The notes under the pieces are model-generated. The model saw only the letters and a program-made list of their open reading frames with translations. It was not told where the DNA came from and did not search any database. Below are positions 1 through 5,597 of a stretch of 5,597 nt of DNA, piece by piece. Positions within the stretch are counted from its first letter, which is position 1. Every line of letters begins with the position of its first letter. A program made the position numbers and the translations under genes. The DNA comes from Actinomycetes bacterium (GTDB taxonomy: Bacteria; Actinomycetota; Aquicultoria; CAJVYJ01; JAUVQD01), in assembly GCA_030666075.1 (NCBI GenBank), contig DAOUYN010000078.1, positions 1-5,597 on the forward strand. The letters are read 5' to 3'.

Positions 1-69
1 CTCCTTCTGGTCCGCGTTTCGTCCGACGCCCAGAGCTTTATAATAGTCCTTGATCTTTCCAGCGCTCAT
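1..69 (-). CDS. dnaJ: DnaJ co-chaperone, J-domain N-terminus (partial, cut by window edge)
   Basis: The reading frame opens with ATG at 69 and runs uninterrupted to the window edge, giving 23 codons. The translation begins MSAGKIKDYYKALGV and continues with RNADQKE. The KDYYxxLGV block is the characteristic start of helix I of the J-domain. The HPD loop, the G/F region, the zinc fingers and the C-terminal domains would all lie outside the window, so a full-length DnaJ cannot be told from a shorter CbpA-like J-protein by sequence alone. In the family, the J-domain stimulates DnaK ATPase activity and hands over unfolded clients. The gene starts 15 bases after the grpE stop, so it is very likely cotranscribed with dnaK and grpE. 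The ribosome binding site is weak (only GAGCGG-like bases upstream), and an ATG-TAA start-stop pair sits one base before the start, which suggests translational coupling to grpE. Confidence 0.88.
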   Translation of the reverse strand, partial: MSAGKIKDYYKALGVGRNADQKE

Positions 70-84
70 TTTACATACCGCTCG

Positions 85-633
85 CTACTTCGCGACGCTC
101 ACCTTCGCGTGCCTGATGATATGGTCATGCAGGATATAGCCCTTCTCTAGAACCCTAAGGACCGTCCCTTCGGGAAACTCGTCGCTCTCCTCCTGCATGA
201 CAGCGGCGTGCAAATTCGGATCGAAAGGCTGCCCGATGGGCTCGACCGGGGTAAGCCCCTCTTTCGCCAACGCTTCCAGTAACTGATCGTGGACGAGTTT
301 CATGCCGTCTTGGTAATCATCGAACTGATCGCCGTGGCCTTCATGGTCGAGCGCCCGCTCGAAATTGTCGATGACGGGCAAGACCTCGCCAATAACTCCC
401 TGTGAGGCCAGCTTTAAGAACTCGCTCTGCTCGCGGAGCATCCGCTTACGAAAGTTCTCAAACTCCGCTTTGAAGCGCTGCAGACTATCGAGGTACTCGG
501 TTGCCTCTGCCCGGGACTTATCAAGTTCGGCCCGCAACTCCTCGGCATCGACCGGTTCGTCTTCGATTACCTCTTCCGCGAACGCGACTTCCTCCTCGTT
601 CTCAAGTTCGTCTTGCTTATCGTCATCAATCAA
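85..633 (-). CDS. grpE: GrpE, nucleotide exchange factor for DnaK
   Basis: This 182-residue protein has the normal length for bacterial GrpE. GrpE acts in the cytoplasm as a dimer that releases ADP from DnaK and so resets the chaperone cycle. Residues 1-30 are strongly acidic and probably disordered. Residues about 30-80 are charged and heptad-like (EELRAELDKSRAEATEYL onward), matching the long paired helix. A four-helix-bundle segment follows (LPVIDNFERAL at 85-95). The C-terminal beta domain starts near 127 and contains FDPNLHAAVMQ (137-147), PEGTV (154-158) and GYILHDHIIR (165-174), which matches the family signature. The ending RHAKVSVAK differs slightly from the usual RPAxVxV. The start is TTG at 633, chosen because AAGGAG lies 7 bases upstream and no in-frame ATG or GTG competes nearby. 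The gene follows dnaK by 21 bases, an order opposite to the grpE-dnaK order of Firmicutes and Proteobacteria with linked genes. Confidence 0.96.
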   Translation of the reverse strand: MIDDDKQDELENEEEVAFAEEVIEDEPVDAEELRAELDKSRAEATEYLDSLQRFKAEFENFRKRMLREQSEFLKLASQGVIGEVLPVIDNFERALDHEGHGDQFDDYQDGMKLVHDQLLEALAKEGLTPVEPIGQPFDPNLHAAVMQEESDEFPEGTVLRVLEKGYILHDHIIRHAKVSVAK

Positions 634-640
634 GAGAATT

Positions 641-646
641 CTCCTT
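641..646 (-). promoter_or_regulatory. Ribosome binding site of grpE (decides a TTG start)
   Basis: On the minus strand the sequence reads AAGGAG, then AATTCTC, then TTG. This strong Shine-Dalgarno match at good spacing is what supports the TTG start at 633. The SD bases AGGAG (645-641) are complementary, with one G-U pair, to CUCUU (636-632), which includes the first two bases of the start codon. The loop would be AAUU. The flanking GAGAATTCTC is a perfect 10-base DNA palindrome (634-643). Confidence 0.8.
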
Positions 647-654
647 AACTAAAC

Positions 655-2496
655 CTATTGAGCTTCTTCCTCATCAACGACTTCCGCGTCGATGACCTCA
701 TCTTCCTTAGGGCCTTGATCCTCTTGCTCCGACCCTTCGCCACCCGCGCCTTCCTGGGACGCTTGCGCCTGTTGGTAAACGACTTCAGCCAACTTGTGAG
801 CCTCCTGGGATAGCTTCTCGGTCGACGACTTGATGGCCTCGACGTCATCACCCTTGAGTGCTTCCTTGGTCTCGTTCAATGACTCCTCGATAGTGGCACG
901 GTCTTCTTCGCTGACCTTGTCTCCGACGTCCTTGACGGTCTTCTCAGTCGTATAGACGAGGTTGTCGGCCGTATTCCTCGCCTCAGCCTCTTCCTTACGC
1001 TTGCTGTCTTCCTCTGCGTGCGAATCAGCCTCTTTGACCATCCGGTCGATATCCTCTTCGCCAAGCGCGGCGCTGGCGGTGATGGTGATCTTCTGTTCTT
1101 GCCCGGTTCCCATATCTTTGGCCGAGACATTGACTATGCCGTTAGCGTCAATATCGAAAGCCACTTCTACCTGCGGAATACCGCGCGGGGCCGGAGGGAT
1201 ACCAATAAGATGGAACCGACCCAGGGTCTTATTGTAAGCAGCCATCTCGCGTTCGCCCTGGAGGACGTGGACTTCGACTTGCGTCTGATTGTCCTCAGCG
1301 GTGGTGAATATCTCGCTGCGTTTCGTCGGGATCGTCGTGTTTCGCTCAATCAGCTTGGTGGCGACGCCGCCTTTGGTCTCGATTCCCAGCGACAGCGGAG
1401 TGACATCGAGTAGAAGGATGTCTTTGACTTCTCCCACCAAGACTCCGGCTTGGATTGCGGCGCCGATCGCCACGACCTCATCGGGGTTGACGCCTTTGTG
1501 GGCTTCTTTGCTGGTGATATCCTTGACCATATCGGCCACGGCCGGCATCCGGGTCGAACCACCTACGAGAATGACATGGTCGAGCTGATCGCCGGTGACG
1601 CCGGCATCTTTCATGGCCTGCTCGACCGGATGGCGACTTTTATCGAGGAGGTCGGCGGTCATCTTCTGGAACTCCGAGCGCGATAGAGTCATCTCGAGAT
1701 GTTTGGGGCCGTTTTGATCAGCCGTGACGAACGGCAGATTTATCGAAGTCTCCAAGGTGCTAGATAGCTCGACCTTGGCTTTTTCGGCCGCTTCCTTGAG
1801 GCGTTGCAGGGCCATCTTATCTTCGCGCAGATCAATGCCATTCTTGGCCTTGAAGTCCTCTGCCATCCAATCCATAACGCGTTCGTCGAAATCGTCCCCG
1901 CCCAGGTGATTGTTGCCGCTGGTCGACTTGACCTCGAAGACGCCTTCGCCGATTTCCAACACAGACACGTCAAATGTGCCGCCGCCCAGATCGAAGACGA
2001 GAATAGTCTGGTCTTGCTCTTTGTCGAGGCCGTACGCCAAAGCGGCGGCCGTCGGTTCGTTGATGATGCGCAGGACTTCAAGACCGGCTATCTTGCCGGC
2101 GTCTTTCGTCGCCTGGCGCTGCTGGTCCTCAAAATAGGCCGGGACCGTGACGACCGCCTGCGTTACCGGCTCACCCAAATAGGCCTCAGCGTCTCGCTTG
2201 AGTTTCTGCAAGATCTTCGCCGAAATCTCCTGTGGAGTATATTCTTTATCGTCGATCTTCACTTTGTGGTCGGTGCCCATCTCTCTTTTGATGGACGCGA
2301 TCGTCCGGTCCGGATTGGTGATAGCCTGCCGCTTGGCGACCTCACCGACGAGCACCTCGCCCGTCTTAGAAAACGCCACCACCGACGGGGTCACCCGAGC
2401 ACCCTCGGCATTCGGGATAATAGTCGGCTCGCCACCTTCCAGCACGGCCATCGCCGAGTTCGTCGTGCCTAGATCGATACCTAGGGCTTTTGCCAT
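655..2496 (-). CDS. dnaK: DnaK, Hsp70 molecular chaperone
   Basis: This 613-residue cytoplasmic ATP-dependent chaperone is full length. The nucleotide-binding domain spans about 1-358. It shows the phosphate-binding GIDLGTTNS (6-14), the catalytic lysine K70 in [18 protein letters not shown] (146-156), the second Hsp70 signature [14 protein letters not shown] (167-180) with T174, and the third signature [13 protein letters not shown] (308-320). The interdomain linker is DILLLDVTP (359-367). The substrate-binding beta domain spans about 365-475 and the helical lid about 480-580. A Gly/Glu/Gln-rich tail ends in [14 protein letters not shown], the usual acidic bacterial DnaK ending. After K70 the protein passes directly to [20 protein letters not shown], so it lacks the roughly two-dozen-residue insertion of Gram-negative DnaKs. 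The start ATG is preceded by AGGAG at 9-base spacing. Its own promoter lies in the upstream gap, and grpE and dnaJ follow closely, forming the operon dnaK-grpE-dnaJ. All key ATPase residues that I can check are present. Confidence 0.99.
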   Translation of the reverse strand: MAKALGIDLGTTNSAMAVLEGGEPTIIPNAEGARVTPSVVAFSKTGEVLVGEVAKRQAITNPDRTIASIKREMGTDHKVKIDDKEYTPQEISAKILQKLKRDAEAYLGEPVTQAVVTVPAYFEDQQRQATKDAGKIAGLEVLRIINEPTAAALAYGLDKEQDQTILVFDLGGGTFDVSVLEIGEGVFEVKSTSGNNHLGGDDFDERVMDWMAEDFKAKNGIDLREDKMALQRLKEAAEKAKVELSSTLETSINLPFVTADQNGPKHLEMTLSRSEFQKMTADLLDKSRHPVEQAMKDAGVTGDQLDHVILVGGSTRMPAVADMVKDITSKEAHKGVNPDEVVAIGAAIQAGVLVGEVKDILLLDVTPLSLGIETKGGVATKLIERNTTIPTKRSEIFTTAEDNQTQVEVHVLQGEREMAAYNKTLGRFHLIGIPPAPRGIPQVEVAFDIDANGIVNVSAKDMGTGQEQKITITASAALGEEDIDRMVKEADSHAEEDSKRKEEAEARNTADNLVYTTEKTVKDVGDKVSEEDRATIEESLNETKEALKGDDVEAIKSSTEKLSQEAHKLAEVVYQQAQASQEGAGGEGSEQEDQGPKEDEVIDAEVVDEEEAQ

Positions 2497-2499
2497 ATC

Positions 2500-2520
2500 A
2501 AATCACTCCTTCAATGATTT
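2500..2520 (-). promoter_or_regulatory. dnaK ribosome binding site inside a 6-base inverted repeat
   Basis: The minus strand reads AAATCA, a 9-base segment TTGAAGGAG, then TGATTT. The two 6-base arms are perfect inverted repeats and the Shine-Dalgarno AGGAG (2510-2506) lies in the loop. The dnaK ATG follows at 2496, 9 bases after the SD. The ribosome binding site is secure. Whether the repeat forms a functional hairpin is uncertain, because the stem is short and mostly A-U. The arms do not match the CIRCE element, although the 9-base spacer is the same. Confidence 0.7.
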
Positions 2521-2538
2521 CTAATTCTTACTCACTCC

Positions 2539-2569
2539 ATTATAGATTATCTGAGCGTATGATTGTCAA
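2539..2569 (-). promoter_or_regulatory. Sigma-70/SigA-type promoter of the dnaK operon
   Basis: On the minus strand TTGACA (2569-2564) and TATAAT (2544-2539) both match the housekeeping consensus exactly. They are separated by 19 bases, which is 2 bases longer than optimal. An A-tract (AAAAAA, about 2576-2571) lies just upstream of the -35 box and could act as an UP-like element. Transcription would start near 2531-2533, giving a leader of about 35 bases. The bases between the hexamers overlap a degenerate HAIR-like repeat described in the findings. The remainder of the gap, 2577-2656, shows no gene and no convincing terminator for the upstream cyclase. One weak 7-base stem (CCGGTTT pairing with AAACTGG through one G-U) is not followed by a U-tract. 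Confidence 0.75.
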
Positions 2570-2656
2570 GTTTTTTAGGACGCAGCAGCACACAGTTTAG
2601 TTTACCCAGTTTTTCAGTGCAGAAACCGGCAGCTCAGCGAGAGTCCGGCGCTAGCG

Positions 2657-4204
2657 TCAGGAGGGGATATCGGCAGTGGTGACGGCGGCGTCAACCAGTT
2701 CGCCAGCGGGCGCGGCCACTGCATTACGTTTCGACTTGGCCTCGTAAAGGGCCTGATCGGCCTGGTAGATAAGATCCGACTTGCTGGCAGCGCTGCTCGG
2801 ATAGTTCGCTACCCCGAGGCTGAGTGTCAGATTAATCTTATGCTCGGTGCCGCCGCCGGTGAATACAGCTTTTTCCACCTCGTCGCGGAGTTTCTCACTG
2901 ACGACATACGCGTCCTGGAAGTGCGTTTCCGGAAGGATGATGACAAACTCCTCGCCGCCGTAGCGGGCGACGATGTCCGTCTCTCGCGTTTGGCTCTGGA
3001 GCAAGTCCGCTATCTCACGTAAGACCTCGTCGCCGACCAGGTGTCCGAAGTTGTCATTGACGGATTTGAAGAAGTCGAGATCTATCATGATCAGCGATAA
3101 CGGTTTCTCGTAGCGGATAGCTCGCGTCCATTCATGGTCAAGGCGCTCGGAGAAGTAGCGGTAGTTGTAGATACCGGTCAAAGCGTCGCGAGAAGCCCAC
3201 TCTTTCGTCTGGCGGTACAGCCAGGCGTTCTGGATCGAAATAGCCGCCTGTCCCGCCAGGGCCTCAAGGAAACGTAGATTCTCATAACCATACGCATGCT
3301 CGTGCCGACGGCCGACCATCAAGACACCGAGCAGTTTATCTCCCACGCGTAAAGGCACGACCATCAACGAGTTGATATTCGGAGCAAAGGCCAGTTGCCA
3401 TTTTCGCGGCACGCTCGAGAGAGATATTGGCGTTTTCGAGTCGGCCACCTGGCGCAAGACGCTCCGTTCATTCTCGATCACCATGTCTTTGACCAGCTTC
3501 TCATCGAGTCCCTGATGAGCCTGAATGCGCAGGTTATTTTGACTGTCCATCATAAAGAGCGCCGAAATGTCGGGCGTAAGATCGAGAGCGACGATATTGA
3601 GGACGAGCGGGTATATCTCGGCGACATTGAGGGTGGAATTGAGGGCGCGCCCGGTCTCGTAAAGGGCACTCAGATCGACCGCGGCCCGACGCAAACGATT
3701 GGCTATAAACCCTGAAGCCAGGGAAAGGGCAAAGAGCATGACCAAGTAGAGGTTGGCATCGTCGAACGGCCGATCGTAGAGGCGATCGAGCACCTGATAG
3801 TAAGTGAACATCCCGGCGGTCAAGGCGCCGCTAAAGAGCAACGACATAGTATGACCTCCGCGCATAGCGCCGAGGACTATCGGGATGTAGTAGAGCATGA
3901 CTAGCGGAGAATCGAACGCATCGGCCGCGGCCAACAATAGCGTCACCAGTAAGAATGCCGCTCCGACTGTCAGATAGTTGCGAAGATTGTAACTGCTCCC
4001 GCGAGTGTACATCAGCCGCGATAGCAAACCTCCGTCGCGCAAGTCCCAGTGGAGCAAACCTCCGAGAACCAGGACTGACATCAGGGCCGCCTGCCGCATG
4101 AGTGGGAGACCCGACACCAGTGTCATGCCAAGGAGCGTTCCAACGATGATCGGTAGATAGAAATACCGAATCTGTTGATCAAGGCTTCTCTTAAACCATT
4201 TCAT
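2657..4204 (-). CDS. Membrane-bound GAF-GGDEF diguanylate cyclase
   Basis: This is a predicted inner-membrane enzyme that condenses two GTP into the second messenger c-di-GMP. With ATG at 4204 the protein has 515 residues. About six hydrophobic segments occupy residues 14-33, 38-52, 77-95, 100-114, 120-136 and 150-170. A GAF sensor domain follows at about 183-328, containing MVVPLRVGDKLLGVLMVGRR and ending in AGQAAISIQNAWLY. The GGDEF domain spans about 338-495: DALTGIYNYRYF (340-351), the metal-binding IDLDFFKSVND (374-384), and the active-site GGEEF (416-420). RETD (407-410) lies exactly five residues before GGEEF and matches the RxxD inhibitory I-site, so product feedback is likely. LGVANYP and ADQALYEAK complete the fold. 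A GTG at 4255 would extend the frame by 17 residues, but it has no ribosome binding site. The ATG at 4204 has AGGT six bases upstream, so I prefer it with moderate confidence. The GAF ligand cannot be told from the sequence, and no EAL domain is present. Confidence 0.93.
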   Translation of the reverse strand: MKWFKRSLDQQIRYFYLPIIVGTLLGMTLVSGLPLMRQAALMSVLVLGGLLHWDLRDGGLLSRLMYTRGSSYNLRNYLTVGAAFLLVTLLLAAADAFDSPLVMLYYIPIVLGAMRGGHTMSLLFSGALTAGMFTYYQVLDRLYDRPFDDANLYLVMLFALSLASGFIANRLRRAAVDLSALYETGRALNSTLNVAEIYPLVLNIVALDLTPDISALFMMDSQNNLRIQAHQGLDEKLVKDMVIENERSVLRQVADSKTPISLSSVPRKWQLAFAPNINSLMVVPLRVGDKLLGVLMVGRRHEHAYGYENLRFLEALAGQAAISIQNAWLYRQTKEWASRDALTGIYNYRYFSERLDHEWTRAIRYEKPLSLIMIDLDFFKSVNDNFGHLVGDEVLREIADLLQSQTRETDIVARYGGEEFVIILPETHFQDAYVVSEKLRDEVEKAVFTGGGTEHKINLTLSLGVANYPSSAASKSDLIYQADQALYEAKSKRNAVAAPAGELVDAAVTTADIPS

Positions 4205-4432
4205 GTCTTTACCTGGTACTACTTGCTTGCGGCTGCTTATTCGCGACAGATTCACTTAGTATCGGCAACCGATGACCATTACTTGACCGCTTAAAGATTG
4301 GCCCTTGCCGTGCGAAAAGAGAATCGATGCTGCAGATAAGGGGTAGCGCGAGCCTTGGCGATAATCAATCTTTCGCACTCTACATGGATATCACGAAAAA
4401 CCAGCGGACGCAAATATATTGGAACGAGTAGC
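4205..4432 (-). other. Gap between serS and the cyclase, with crossing inverted repeats
   Basis: No protein gene or tRNA is visible in these 228 bases. Near the serS stop a T-run (GGTTTTTCG on the minus strand) is not preceded by a good stem, so I call no terminator. I also see no convincing promoter. On the minus strand GTGCGAAAGATTG (4378-4366) has two partners downstream: TTTCGCAC (4317-4310) pairs with its first 8 bases and CAATCTTT (4300-4293) pairs with its last 8. A further small stem, ATCGG-TTG-CCGAT, lies at 4273-4261. The whole could be a structured leader RNA of the cyclase gene, but this is inference. Confidence 0.4.

Positions 4433-5597
<1,165 letters not shown>

Noticed and set aside
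1018..1413. Plus-strand open frame of 131 codons and similar frames within dnaK, grpE and the cyclase
   Set aside because: All overlap well-supported minus-strand genes and their translations resemble no family I recognise. They are shadow frames.
1804..2472. Open frame of 222 codons on the plus strand, antisense to the dnaK 5' half
   Set aside because: It lies entirely opposite a certain dnaK, has no recognisable domain, and long antisense frames are common opposite dnaK because of its codon pattern.
2497..2580. CIRCE element (HrcA operator) upstream of dnaK
   Set aside because: The consensus arms TTAGCACTC and GAGTGCTAA are absent. The inverted repeat there shares only the 9-base spacer.
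4205..4255. GTG at 4255 as the start of the cyclase gene
   Set aside because: No Shine-Dalgarno sequence precedes it, whereas the ATG at 4204 has AGGT at six-base spacing and leads directly into the first membrane segment. The longer form cannot be fully excluded.
4245..4320. Possible class I c-di-GMP (GEMM) riboswitch before the cyclase
   Set aside because: The 3' part (AUGG followed by CGGUUGCCGAU) recalls the end of the GEMM-I aptamer, but the conserved GGCAAACC, the GNRA-capped hairpin and GACGCAAAGCC are not visible. A covariance search with RF01051 would decide.
4385..4425. Intrinsic terminator after serS
   Set aside because: A short T-run follows GCGTCCGCTGG on the minus strand, but no stem of useful length with a proper loop precedes it.

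Overview
The window carries five genes, all on the minus strand. In transcription order (right to left) they are serS (5' end outside the window), a membrane-anchored GAF-GGDEF diguanylate cyclase, dnaK, grpE, and the first 23 codons of a J-domain gene, almost certainly dnaJ. No tRNA, rRNA, mobile element, CRISPR array or phage remnant is visible.

Organism: base composition is moderate (GC slightly above half by eye). DnaK lacks the insertion in the first part of its ATPase domain that Gram-negative DnaKs carry. The order dnaK-grpE-dnaJ, without hrcA in front and with grpE after dnaK, is the arrangement typical of Actinobacteria (where hspR usually follows dnaJ) and differs from the hrcA-grpE-dnaK-dnaJ order of Firmicutes. 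DnaK segments around the substrate-binding domain also read as actinobacterial. I infer a deep-branching, moderate-GC actinobacterial or related Gram-positive-type lineage. The sequence alone does not fix the taxon.

Layout: positions 4433-5597 hold the catalytic part of seryl-tRNA synthetase. Positions 4205-4432 are a 228-base gap before the cyclase, without a clear terminator or promoter, but with two 8-base inverted repeats whose pairings cross each other. Positions 2657-4204 encode the cyclase: about six membrane segments, a GAF domain and a GGEEF domain with an intact I-site. Positions 2497-2656 contain a promoter with consensus -35 and -10 hexamers and the dnaK ribosome binding site. Positions 1-2496 are the chaperone operon, with gaps of 21 bases (dnaK-grpE) and 15 bases (grpE-dnaJ).

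How the genes work together: DnaK, GrpE and DnaJ form the Hsp70 folding cycle. DnaJ delivers clients and stimulates ATP hydrolysis, and GrpE exchanges ADP for ATP. serS and the cyclase have no known mechanistic link to this cycle and are probably separate transcription units. The points worth a second look are regulatory: a degenerate HAIR-like element over the dnaK -35 box, possible small hairpins around the dnaK and grpE ribosome binding sites, and the structured gap before the cyclase. I found no previously undescribed system in this window.
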